50,169 bases of DNA from positions 1 to 50,169 of the forward strand of contig JAZQBE010000055.1 in the NCBI GenBank assembly GCA_045545575.1, in the 5' to 3' direction. This document shows positions 9,117-16,260 of this stretch, in pieces. Positions within the stretch are counted from its first letter, which is position 1. Each line of letters starts with the position of its first letter. This stretch comes from Shuttleworthia sp045545575. GTDB taxonomy: Bacteria > Bacillota > Clostridia > Lachnospirales > Lachnospiraceae. Position numbers and translations under genes: made by a program. The notes beneath the pieces were generated by a model. That model was not told where the DNA came from and made no database searches. It worked only from the letters and a program-made list of their open reading frames with translations.

Positions 9117-9848
9117 ATGACAAATGTGACGGTTGTCACGGGAATGGTCTTGTCATCGACCCCCGTGGGAGAGTATGATAAGCGGGTGGTTCTGCTTACA
9201 AGGGAGGAAGGGCTGATATCGGCCTTTGCCCGCGGCGCGCGGCGCCCGAAGAGCCCGCTTCTGGCTGCGACGACGCCGATGGCCTTCGGGACCTTCGACG
9301 TCTTCTTAGGACAGAGCTCCAACACGATCGACAAGGCGCGGATCACGCAGTATTTCGAAAACGTCCGGTCCGATTACGACCGCCTGTGCCTGGCGTCCTA
9401 CTGTCTGGAGACGGCGTCCTACTACGGTCAGCCGGCCGTGGACGAATCCGAACGGCTGATGCTGCTGTACCAGACCTTCCGGGCGATGGGCGACGCGCGG
9501 TTTTCCCCGGCGCTGATCCGCTGCGTTTACGATCTGAAGACGCTGGCCATTAACGGGGAATACCCGCACGTGTTTTCCTGCGTTTCCTGCGGTGAACAGA
9601 AACCGCTGGCGGCGTTTCATTTCGGCCTGCGCGGATGCGTCTGCAAAGAGTGCGCCGAAAAGAACGGCGGCGTGCCGGTTTCGGAATCCGTGCTCTACAC
9701 GCTGCAGTATATCTACACCACCCCGGCAAAGCGGATCTACAGCTTCGTGCTGGACGGGCCCACCGAACAGGCCCTGGTGTCGCTGCTTTCGGAATACCGC
9801 AGGCGGTTCTCCGAGCACCGGTTCCGCGCGGAGGATTTCCTGGTCTGA
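9117..9848 (+). CDS. recO: DNA repair protein RecO
   Basis: Recombination mediator that helps load RecA on SSB-coated gaps together with RecR. The 243-residue protein has the N-terminal OB-fold start VTGMVLSSTPVGEYDKRVV, a helical middle and a four-cysteine zinc site (CVSC near residue 157, then CVCKEC about 20 residues later). The frame is open 29 codons further upstream inside era, but ATG 9117, five bases after the era stop, gives the normal family N-terminus. The ribosome binding site would lie inside the end of era, so translation is probably coupled. Confidence 0.93.
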   Translation: MTNVTVVTGMVLSSTPVGEYDKRVVLLTREEGLISAFARGARRPKSPLLAATTPMAFGTFDVFLGQSSNTIDKARITQYFENVRSDYDRLCLASYCLETASYYGQPAVDESERLMLLYQTFRAMGDARFSPALIRCVYDLKTLAINGEYPHVFSCVSCGEQKPLAAFHFGLRGCVCKECAEKNGGVPVSESVLYTLQYIYTTPAKRIYSFVLDGPTEQALVSLLSEYRRRFSEHRFRAEDFLV

Positions 9849-9900
9849 GCCGATTTGCGGACCGTGGACAGATACAGATGATAAAGAGAGAAATATACCG

Positions 9901-10773
9901 ATGCCTGAAAAGAGAGACAAGTCATTGAAACAAAAGACCTCAAAACGCAACGCGGCCTGGGAGCGCAAAGTTGCCCGGCAGCGCCAGATGCTGGTGCTCG
10001 TGCTGCTTCTGATCGTCCTTTGTGCGGCGCTGTTCGTTGTCTGGCTCGTGCGCCGCGGCACCTTTGAGACGTGGCCGGAAGAAAATATCCTGACGATCCG
10101 CGCGGACGGTACCGTCTGCACGGAGGAATTGATGAATCTGGGCGGGTCGGACTTCGGTTCGCTGAAATCCTTTGTCAAAGATGAAGTGAAAGCCTATAAC
10201 GACGCCTGGGCAGAAGAAGCCAAACCCGGCTTTTTCGACCGCGCGCGTCCGGTGACGGTCGAGCGCCTGCTTGCGCGCGACGAAAACGCCTATCTTCGGA
10301 TCCGTTACGACGACGCGTCCGTCTATCAGGCCTTTACCGGTTACGAATTGGAGATTCTGACGGTTGAAGAGGCGGTCAATGCAGGGTATAATTTCACGGA
10401 TCCCTTCGATGCCGTGGAAAACGGACAGAAAGGGGAGTCGGCCTCCCTCGAGCAGCTGCTCGCCGAGCCGGATCTGCCGATGCTTCGGATCCGCGAGAAT
10501 GCGAAGGTCCGCGTCCCGGGAACGATTCTTTTCGTGACCGACGCGAATACGGACATGGAAGGAAGCGATACCTTCCGGGTCACGCCGAAGGACGGCAACC
10601 CCGATGCCGCCGTGGTGACCTTTGTCATCTACCGGCCGGCCGCGCAGGAAGCCCAGGAAGCGAAAGAAACGCAGGAAACACAGGAAACACAGGAAACACA
10701 GGAAACGCAGGAAACACAGGAAACGCAGGAAACACAGGAAACAACCGGTGATGCTGTACCGGATGCTCAGTAA
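9901..10773 (+). CDS. Membrane-anchored protein with QET-repeat tail
   Basis: A 290-residue protein I cannot name. A basic N-terminus (residues 1-30) is followed by one hydrophobic segment at about 31-50 (LVLVLLLIVLCAALFVVWLV), which predicts a single-pass protein with its C-terminal part outside the cell. The external part (about 60-255) has a pattern (ILTIRADGTV, then a conserved-looking FVKDEVKAYND and VEEAVNAGYNF) that resembles uncharacterised envelope proteins and lipoproteins of Lachnospiraceae. The tail is low-complexity: eight QET triplets. The start is ATG 9901, behind AAAGAGAG; the open frame further upstream overlaps recO and is not used. It lies between recO and glyS in the same direction. 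Confidence 0.75.
   Translation: MPEKRDKSLKQKTSKRNAAWERKVARQRQMLVLVLLLIVLCAALFVVWLVRRGTFETWPEENILTIRADGTVCTEELMNLGGSDFGSLKSFVKDEVKAYNDAWAEEAKPGFFDRARPVTVERLLARDENAYLRIRYDDASVYQAFTGYELEILTVEEAVNAGYNFTDPFDAVENGQKGESASLEQLLAEPDLPMLRIRENAKVRVPGTILFVTDANTDMEGSDTFRVTPKDGNPDAAVVTFVIYRPAAQEAQEAKETQETQETQETQETQETQETQETQETTGDAVPDAQ
10672..10743 (+). repeat. Eight 9-base tandem repeats encoding QET
   Basis: Eight perfect in-frame copies of CAGGAAAC(A/G). The only variation is the third base of the Thr codon. A copy-number change would lengthen or shorten the tail of the membrane-anchored protein without a frameshift, because the unit is nine bases. Confidence 0.95.
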
Positions 10774-10794
10774 ACCGCAGAAAGGATATTGCAC

Positions 10795-12192
10795 ATGGAA
10801 AAGACAATGGAGAAGATCGTCGCACTCGCGAAGGCCAGAGGATTTGTGTATCCGGGTTCGGAGATCTACGGCGGCCTTGCCAACACCTGGGATTACGGAA
10901 ACCTCGGCGTCGAGTTAAAAAATAACGTCAAGCGCGCCTGGTGGCAGAAGTTCATCCAGGAAAGCCCCTGGAACGTCGGTGTGGACTGCGCGATCCTGAT
11001 GAATCCGCAGACCTGGGTCGCGTCCGGGCATCTGGGCAGCTTCTCGGATCCGCTGATGGACTGCAAGGAGTGCCACGAGCGTTTCCGCGCCGACCAGCTG
11101 ATCGAAGGCTTCGCGAAGGAGCACGGCATCGAGCTGACGGAATCCGTCGACGCCTGGACCAACGAGCAGATGCAGGACTTCATCGCCGAGCATGAAGTGC
11201 CCTGTCCGAGCTGCGGCAAGCACAACTTTACTGACATCCGACAGTTCAACCTGATGTTCAAGACCTTCCAGGGTGTGACCGAGGACGCGAAGAACACCGT
11301 GTACCTGCGTCCGGAAACCGCCCAGGGCATCTTCGTCAACTTCAAGAACGTGCAGCGCACGTCCCGCAAGAAGATCCCCTTCGGCATCGGCCAGGTGGGC
11401 AAGTCCTTCCGAAACGAAATCACGCCCGGCAACTTCACGTTCCGCACCCGTGAATTCGAGCAGATGGAGCTGGAATTCTTCTGCGAGCCCGGCACCGACC
11501 TCGAGTGGTTCTCCTACTGGCGCGGCTTCTGCCGGGACTGGCTGATTTCCCTGGGCATCAAGGAAGACGAGATGCGGCTTCGCGATCACGATCCGGCGGA
11601 GCTGGCGTTCTACTCCAAGGGCACGACGGACATCGAGTTCCTGTTCCCCTTCGGTTGGGGCGAGCTGTGGGGCATCGCGGACCGCACCGACTATGACCTT
11701 ACCCAGCACCAGACGGTCTCCGGCGAGGACATGAGCTACTTCGACGACGTGAAAAACGAGCGCTACGTGCCCTATGTCATCGAGCCGTCCCTTGGCGCCG
11801 ACCGCGTGGTCTTGGCCTTCCTGTGCGCGGCCTACGACGAAGAGAACTTAGGAACCGAAGACAAGCCCGACATGCGCACCGTGCTGCATTTCCACCCGGC
11901 CTTAGCCCCGGTGAAGATCGGCGTGCTGCCCCTGTCCAAAAAGCTGAACGAAGGCGCCGAAGCCATCTTCCAGAAACTGTCGAAGAAGTACTACTGCGAA
12001 TTCGACGACCGCGGAAACATCGGCAAGCGCTACCGCCGCCAGGACGAAATCGGAACGCCGTTCTGCGTGACCTACGACTTCGACTCCGAAGAAGACCACG
12101 CCGTCACGATCCGCTTCCGCGACTCCATGGATCAGGTGCGTGTGCCCATCGACGAACTGGAAGCCTGGTTCGCGGACAAATTTGAGTTCTAA
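10795..12192 (+). CDS. glyS: Glycyl-tRNA synthetase, dimeric single-chain type
   Basis: Class II aminoacyl-tRNA synthetase charging tRNA-Gly with glycine. The protein has 465 residues and is the alpha2 eukaryote-like type rather than the alpha2beta2 GlyQ-GlyS type. The N-terminus GFVYPGSEIYGG, the YLRPETAQGIFVNF motif and FRNEITPG (motif 2) are clear; the C-terminal anticodon-binding domain begins near residue 360. An in-frame TTG two codons upstream is possible, but ATG 10795 stands about nine bases after GAAAGGA and gives the normal N-terminus. No T-box leader is visible in the short gap to the upstream gene, so it may be read from an upstream promoter. A perfect palindrome follows the stop codon. 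Confidence 0.97.
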   Translation: MEKTMEKIVALAKARGFVYPGSEIYGGLANTWDYGNLGVELKNNVKRAWWQKFIQESPWNVGVDCAILMNPQTWVASGHLGSFSDPLMDCKECHERFRADQLIEGFAKEHGIELTESVDAWTNEQMQDFIAEHEVPCPSCGKHNFTDIRQFNLMFKTFQGVTEDAKNTVYLRPETAQGIFVNFKNVQRTSRKKIPFGIGQVGKSFRNEITPGNFTFRTREFEQMELEFFCEPGTDLEWFSYWRGFCRDWLISLGIKEDEMRLRDHDPAELAFYSKGTTDIEFLFPFGWGELWGIADRTDYDLTQHQTVSGEDMSYFDDVKNERYVPYVIEPSLGADRVVLAFLCAAYDEENLGTEDKPDMRTVLHFHPALAPVKIGVLPLSKKLNEGAEAIFQKLSKKYYCEFDDRGNIGKRYRRQDEIGTPFCVTYDFDSEEDHAVTIRFRDSMDQVRVPIDELEAWFADKFEF

Positions 12193-12196
12193 ACCG

Positions 12197-12230
12197 AATG
12201 AGTCAATAGGGCCGTCCCTATTGACTCATT
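12197..12230 (+). terminator. Perfect 15-bp palindrome after glyS
   Basis: Left arm 12197-12211 ends in TGAGTCAATAGGG and pairs perfectly with 12216-12230 around a CCGT loop. It starts five bases after the glyS stop and is followed by a mixed T-rich stretch, so it can work as a terminator. Its right arm also supplies the -35 box of the next promoter. A relative with the same TGAGTCAA arms lies at 14553-14583. Confidence 0.65.
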
Positions 12231-12250
12231 TTGCATTTCTGCCTTATGAT
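12221..12250 (+). promoter_or_regulatory. Sigma-70-type promoter for the ferredoxin-domain aldo/keto reductase
   Basis: TTGACT (12221-12226) and TATGAT (12245-12250) are separated by 18 bases; each matches five of six consensus positions. The -35 box lies inside the right arm of the palindrome. Transcription would start near 12257, so the mRNA would open directly with the hairpin at 12259-12283. A cre-like TGTGAGCGCTTCCC overlaps the start region. Confidence 0.65.
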
Positions 12251-12258
12251 AATTGTGA

Positions 12259-12283
12259 GCGCTTCCCCCGGCGAGGGAAGCGC
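12259..12283 (+). other. 5'-leader hairpin
   Basis: GCGCTTCCC pairs perfectly with GGGAAGCGC around a seven-base loop, followed by GGGGTTTT. It would form at the extreme 5' end of the reductase mRNA and could stabilise it or attenuate transcription. Confidence 0.5.
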
Positions 12284-12315
12284 GGGGTTTTAAATGAAAG
12301 GAGAAGAACCGGGAT

Positions 12316-13437
12316 ATGGGATATTTCGAAATCGACATCAAGAAACTCGGCTTTGGTTTGATGCGGCTTCCGCGCAAGGGCGAGGAAATCGACATCGAGC
12401 AGACCAAGGCGATGGTGGACCGTTTCATGGCAGAAGGCTTCACCTATTTTGACACGGCCTGGGCCTACCAGGGTTCGGAGGACGCGATCCGTCAGGCGTT
12501 AGTCGAGCGCTATCCGCGGGAAAGCTTCCAGCTGGCGACGAAGAACGCCGCATGGATCCGCTGCGAGACGAGAGAGGACGCCATTGCGCAGTTTGAGACG
12601 TCCCTGGCTCAGACCGGTGCGGGCTATTTTGATTTCTATCTGCTGCACAACTTAGGCGAGCAGCGCACCCATGTTTTCGACGACTTTGATATGTGGAGCT
12701 TTGTCCGCGAGAAGAAGGCGGAAGGGAAGATTAAACACTACGGCTTTTCCTTCCACTCCACGCCGGAAGAACTGGAGGAGATCCTGACGGCCCATCCGGA
12801 CGCGGAGTTCGTTCAGCTTCAGATCAACTACTGCGACTGGGAAAGCCCGACCATTTACTCCCGCCAGGTCTATGAGGTGGCCCGCCGCCACAACAAGCCG
12901 GTCATCGTCATGGAGCCGTTAAAGGGCGGCCTCCTGGCCGATCCGCCGGCAGCCGTGCGCGAGCTGCTTGCCGCAGAGGAGCCGGATCTTTCCCCGGCGT
13001 CCTGGGGCATCCGCTACGCGGCGGATCTGGAAGGCGTGCTGGTGGTGCTTTCCGGCATGAGCAGCCTCGAGCAGATGGAAGACAATCTGTCCTATATGAA
13101 GGACTTCGACGGGATGACGGAGCACGAGCGCGAAGTGATGGCGAAGGCCCGGGACATCCTGGAGTCCATTCCGCTGATTCCCTGCACCAGCTGCAACTAC
13201 TGCGCGAAGGTATGCCCGATGGAAATCGGCATCTCCGGCACCTTTACGGCGGTAAATATGACCCGTCTTTCCGACAACATGGAAAACGCCCGGCGCCGGG
13301 AGGAGTGGGGCGTTGTCCGCCAGGGAAAGAAACGTGCGAACGAGTGCATCCAGTGCGGCGCCTGCGAAGGTGTCTGCCCGCAGCATATCGAGATCCGGGA
13401 AGAACTGGCGAAGGCAGCGGAACTGTTTGAAATGTGA
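12316..13437 (+). CDS. Aldo/keto reductase with C-terminal 2[4Fe-4S] ferredoxin domain
   Basis: A 373-residue protein joining an aldo/keto-reductase TIM barrel (about 1-275) to a C-terminal helical region with two clusters of cysteines: CTSCNYCAKVCP near 294 and CIQCGACEGVCP near 345, the usual patterns for two [4Fe-4S] clusters. The barrel has the expected FDTAWAY active-site segment and a YLLHNLG strand with the histidine. This fused type is widespread in anaerobes and its substrates are mostly unknown; the iron-sulfur part suggests electron exchange with ferredoxin or a flavoprotein rather than NADPH alone. The start has AAGGAG 10 bases upstream, and the gene has its own promoter and leader hairpin. 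Confidence 0.92.
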   Translation: MGYFEIDIKKLGFGLMRLPRKGEEIDIEQTKAMVDRFMAEGFTYFDTAWAYQGSEDAIRQALVERYPRESFQLATKNAAWIRCETREDAIAQFETSLAQTGAGYFDFYLLHNLGEQRTHVFDDFDMWSFVREKKAEGKIKHYGFSFHSTPEELEEILTAHPDAEFVQLQINYCDWESPTIYSRQVYEVARRHNKPVIVMEPLKGGLLADPPAAVRELLAAEEPDLSPASWGIRYAADLEGVLVVLSGMSSLEQMEDNLSYMKDFDGMTEHEREVMAKARDILESIPLIPCTSCNYCAKVCPMEIGISGTFTAVNMTRLSDNMENARRREEWGVVRQGKKRANECIQCGACEGVCPQHIEIREELAKAAELFEM

Positions 13438-13470
13438 CAAAGGGGCAGACACATTTGCCGTATCCGCCGG

Positions 13471-14535
13471 TCAGAAGCGGGTAAGCATCGGAATAAAGTC
13501 AAAAAAAGCGGCGGTCCGGTATCGGACCGCCGCTTTTGCGGTATTCGCAAGGTATCGGATTACGTCCGCCGGCCAGGCACCGACGGCGGTTTCGTTCGTC
13601 ACCATCACAGCGGAAGCGCCGTCTTTGACGGCATGGTAAATATCAGAAACCTCTGCCCGCGTGGGCACCGGATTTCGCACCATGGAATCCAGCATCTGGG
13701 TCACGACGAGAAACGGCTTGCCGGCTGTCCGACAGGACCGGGCAATCTGATCCTGCGCGGCGGGAAGCTCCCAAAGGGGCATGTCGTTTCCCAGGTCACC
13801 CCGGGCGATGACGATCATGTCGGCTTCGGGCAGAATTTCAGAAAGATGCTCCATGCCGGCGCGGTTTTCGATTTTCGCGAAGATGCGAAGAGAATCGGCG
13901 CCGGCCTCTTTCATGGCCTGACGCAGAACGCAAAGATCCTCGCCGGAACGCACAAAGGGCTGCATGACGGCTGTAACGCCGTAGAGCGGCGCGTCTTTCA
14001 GGTTTTCAAGATCCTGCGCCGTCAGAACCGGAGCGGGGATTTCTTTTCCGATGATTTTGATACTCTTGTGGCCCAAAAGCGTCCCTCCGCGAAGGACCAC
14101 GCAGGAGAGGACAGGAGCGGAGGCGTCCGGCTCCGTTTTCGATACCGTATCCCCGGTGCATTCCAGAACCTCCAGCTTGATTTTGCCGTCGTCAAGGAGG
14201 ATCAGGTCGCCTTTTCGGGCGGCCCGCAGGACGGGTGCGGGCATCGGAAGATCGTCCGCGCCTGTCACGATGCGGGTTCCGGCTTCCAGAACGCGCGGTT
14301 CTGTCAGCCCGCCGATGCGCAGTTCCGGACCCTGCAGGTCAATCAGCAGCTGCGGTGTGACGCCGGCGGTCTTTGCGGCGGCATGAAACGTATCGATGAG
14401 CGCGGCGCTTTCCGCCAGACTCGTGTGCGACATGTTTAAACGCATGCCGGTCATGCCGGCGGAAAACATCTCGGTCAGGGTTTTCTGATCGGAACAGGCC
14501 GGGCCTAAGGTTCCGTAGATTTCAGGCATGGACAT
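13471..14535 (-). CDS. Short pyruvate-kinase-like protein without C-terminal domain
   Basis: A 354-residue relative of pyruvate kinase, which transfers phosphate from phosphoenolpyruvate to ADP. It keeps the A barrel and B domain: RLNMSHTSLAE at the start, LQGPELRIGG, LLDDGKIKL, the catalytic KIENRAG, the metal-binding IARGDLGND, TQMLDSM and PTRAEVSD. It ends after the barrel motif VTNETAVGAWP, so the whole C-terminal allosteric domain of the normal 470-580 residue enzyme is absent. Two divergences from the canon are NMSH for NFSH and TNETAVG for SGETA. The last 23 codons overlap a strong terminator hairpin (see findings), so the encoded C-terminus is doubtful. It lies downstream of lacI on the same strand, about 45 bases apart. 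Confidence 0.8.
   Translation of the reverse strand: MSMPEIYGTLGPACSDQKTLTEMFSAGMTGMRLNMSHTSLAESAALIDTFHAAAKTAGVTPQLLIDLQGPELRIGGLTEPRVLEAGTRIVTGADDLPMPAPVLRAARKGDLILLDDGKIKLEVLECTGDTVSKTEPDASAPVLSCVVLRGGTLLGHKSIKIIGKEIPAPVLTAQDLENLKDAPLYGVTAVMQPFVRSGEDLCVLRQAMKEAGADSLRIFAKIENRAGMEHLSEILPEADMIVIARGDLGNDMPLWELPAAQDQIARSCRTAGKPFLVVTQMLDSMVRNPVPTRAEVSDIYHAVKDGASAVMVTNETAVGAWPADVIRYLANTAKAAVRYRTAAFFDFIPMLTRF
13501..13537 (-). terminator. Rho-independent terminator lying inside the pyruvate-kinase-like frame
   Basis: On the minus strand AAAAGCGGCGGTCCG pairs perfectly with its complement around a four-base loop (15-bp stem, 13504-13537) and is followed by seven Ts (13507-13501). The stop codon of the minus-strand gene lies at 13473-13471, beyond the T-run. 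On the plus strand the stem ends in TTTT and could also stop transcripts of the aldo/keto reductase, so it may be bidirectional. Confidence 0.85.
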
Positions 14536-14552
14536 GGGTTGGGATCCTTTCC

Positions 14553-14583
14553 TGAGTCAAAAGGGTCAGTCGCCTTTGACTCA
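14553..14583. repeat. Imperfect TGAGTCAA palindrome between lacI and the pyruvate-kinase-like gene
   Basis: TGAGTCAAAAGG pairs with CCTTTGACTCA with one bulged A, loop of eight bases. It shares its TGAGTCAA arms with the palindrome after glyS. The right arm contains the stop codon of the LacI-type gene. Confidence 0.6.
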
Positions 14584-15636
14584 TACGCTCTTTCGCTTAA
14601 TGAGTTTCGTGCCGATTTCGATCTTCGTCGGCACGTGGTTCTTTTCTTTGATTTCCTCGATGACCTGCACCAGCCGGTGGACGGCGGCTTCGCCCATGTA
14701 CTGCTTCGGCACGTGGATGGTCGCCAGCGGCGGCTCTAAGTACGACGCCACGGGCATGTTGTCAAAGCCGATTACGGCGATGTCTTCGGGAATCCGATGA
14801 CCGGCATCCTTCAACGCGCGCACGGCGCCGGCGGCGATCAGGTCGTTGTCCGCGAAGTAGCAATCGGCCAGGTCATCGTTGTTTTCAAGCAGTTCTTTCA
14901 TATCCGTATAGGCGCCTTCGATGGACGGAGTCAGCCGGTGGACGACGGACCGGGAGGTCGACATGCCGGCTTCGCGCAGCGCCCGGTAGAAGCCATCGGC
15001 GCGTTCGCGGAAGTTGTGAATGTCGAAGGAGGAACGCAGATAGCCGGGCTGTTTGTGGCGGCGCGAGATCAGGTATTTCGTTGCAACGTACGCGCCCTGC
15101 AGGTTGTTGATCTGGATGCTGTCAACGGCAAGATTTTCGAAATCGTTGTCGATCAGCACGACCGGCAGCCGGCTTTCCGCGAAGGGGCGGAACGCGGTTT
15201 CCTGCATTTCCGTGCCCAGAAGCAGCAGCCCCAGGCAGCCGGCGCGTTTCCAGTCGGCCAGCCGGGATTCAAGATCCTCGCCGTCGTAGGCATAGTACAC
15301 GTTCAGGTACAGCCCGTGCCGGCGGCAGGCGGCGTTGATGCCCTCCGACAGCTGCGAGAAGAAGGGGGTATCGGTGACGACGGCGCCGCTGCGGCGGTAG
15401 ATGACCAGATAGATGGTGCCGGAAAGAGTACCGCTGTCCGCGTCCTTCCAGCCGCCGCGCCGGGATGCGGCGTTCTTCTCCTCGATGCGGGAAAAATCAT
15501 AGCCCAGCTCCTTCGCGGCGGCAAGAACCTTCTTCCGCGTGGCGGCGCTGACGCCGGGCTTGCCGTTTAAGGCGATGGAGACGGCGGCCGGAGACAGATG
15601 CAGATGCTCGGCCAGTTCTTTTGCGGTGATGGTCAT
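14581..15636 (-). CDS. LacI-family transcriptional regulator
   Basis: A 351-residue sugar-responsive repressor type. The N-terminal helix-turn-helix reads ITAKELAEHLHLSPAAVSIALNG, followed by the hinge, then a periplasmic-binding-protein-like effector domain from about residue 70 (YLVIYRRSG) to the end, with the family motifs NDFENLAVD and DIAVIGFDNM. The start at 15636 is chosen because AAGGAG lies five bases upstream and because it gives the standard LacI N-terminus; the frame extends 15 codons further but without support. It is divergent from the sugar operon that begins at 16261 and is the obvious candidate to control it; the effector is unknown. A TTGAAT-17-TAAAGT promoter may lie about 440 bases upstream, across the repeats. 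Confidence 0.93.
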   Translation of the reverse strand: MTITAKELAEHLHLSPAAVSIALNGKPGVSAATRKKVLAAAKELGYDFSRIEEKNAASRRGGWKDADSGTLSGTIYLVIYRRSGAVVTDTPFFSQLSEGINAACRRHGLYLNVYYAYDGEDLESRLADWKRAGCLGLLLLGTEMQETAFRPFAESRLPVVLIDNDFENLAVDSIQINNLQGAYVATKYLISRRHKQPGYLRSSFDIHNFRERADGFYRALREAGMSTSRSVVHRLTPSIEGAYTDMKELLENNDDLADCYFADNDLIAAGAVRALKDAGHRIPEDIAVIGFDNMPVASYLEPPLATIHVPKQYMGEAAVHRLVQVIEEIKEKNHVPTKIEIGTKLIKRKSV

Positions 15637-15653
15637 GGGGGCTCCTTTGCGTG

Positions 15654-15852
15654 CGGTCATTTCAGGCTTCCCCGCGGGCATTCTGCCCGCGGAAAGCTTT
15701 TATTTGGCGGGTGCCGGCCAACTGTGGCGTGTGCCGGTCATTTCGGGCTTCCCCGCTGGCATTCTGCCCGCGTCAAGCTTCCAAATGGCTGCCACGGCCG
15801 TCTGGGCCAGAAACCGGTCATTTCGGGTTTTCCCGCGGGCATTCTGCCCGCG
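15654..15852. repeat. Tandem array of about 80-base repeats with TTC-loop hairpins, three copies
   Basis: Three copies of a 38-base core start at 15654, 15735 and 15815 (period 81 and 80 bases) and share CGGTCATTTC, then CCCGC and the block GGCATTCTGCCCGCG. Each core folds as CGCGGGCA-TTC-TGCCCGCG; the middle copy has one mismatch. The spacers are also related (TTTGGC(T/G)G and GGCC segments). Open frames through the array are read-through of the repeat and show no conserved protein. Confidence 0.85.
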
Positions 15853-15884
15853 TCGGGGCGGTATTTGGCTGCCGGGCGTTTTTT

Positions 15885-16068
15885 CTTCGCGGTTTCTCGT
15901 TATAGCTTTCGCAGCTTCGCTGCGTGCGTTTTTCGCTTCGCGAAAACCGCTGAAATGCTTCGCGTTTCAATAGACTCGAAACCGCTTCGCGGTTTCTCGT
16001 TATAGCTTTCGCAGCTTCGCTGCGTGCGTTTTTTGCTTCGCGAAAACCGCTGAAATGCTTCGCATTTC
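15885..16068. repeat. Two 84-base direct repeats, 100-base period, built of TTC-loop hairpins
   Basis: Copies at 15885-15968 and 15985-16068 differ at two positions only. Each contains three hairpins with a TTC loop: CGCAGC/GCTGCG, TTTTCGC/GCGAAAA and TGAAATGC/GC(G/A)TTTCA-type. A fourth, GAAACCGC-TTC-GCGGTTTC (15978-15996), spans the junction. The two differences keep pairing through T-G wobbles. A diverged inverted copy lies at 33484-33541. Confidence 0.9.
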
Positions 16069-16076
16069 CAAGCTAT

Positions 16077-16105
16077 ACTTTAGTAAATTTAGTAAGAATA
16101 TTCAA
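16077..16105 (-). promoter_or_regulatory. Possible promoter for the LacI-type gene
   Basis: On the minus strand TTGAAT (16105-16100) and TAAAGT (16082-16077) are 17 bases apart, four of six matches each. It would give a leader of more than 400 bases that includes both repeat arrays. The rest of the AT-rich stretch 16070-16140 shows a TTTAGTAA direct repeat but no clear plus-strand promoter. Confidence 0.35.
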
Positions 16106-16164
16106 GTCTTTCGCTGAATTTCATCTTCTAATTTAGTTCTGCCGGGCGTAGAGTAGCAGTATCG

Positions 16165-16192
16165 AAGGCCGCAGGTTTCCGGCAGCGGCTTT
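16165..16192 (+). other. Leader hairpin before the sugar operon
   Basis: AAGGCCGC pairs with GCGGCTTT (one G-T pair) around a 12-base loop, about 70 bases before the isomerase-like gene. It may be part of the 5' leader or an operator; I see no decisive motif. Confidence 0.3.
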
Positions 16193-16260
16193 CACAGAGC
16201 AAAGAACGACATCTGAAACCGGATGGAACACAGATTTAAAACAGACAGGGGGAAATCAAA

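Noticed and set aside
6262..9123. A 950-codon open frame on the minus strand opposite the M16C peptidase and era
   Set aside because: Long antisense frames are expected in GC-rich genes; the protein is rich in His, Arg and Val and shows no domain, while the plus-strand genes are clear.
15539..16005. Overlapping open frames of 84-144 codons in the repeat arrays
   Set aside because: They read the tandem repeat as PAGILPA-type peptides, have no consistent start site and are explained by the hairpin repeats.
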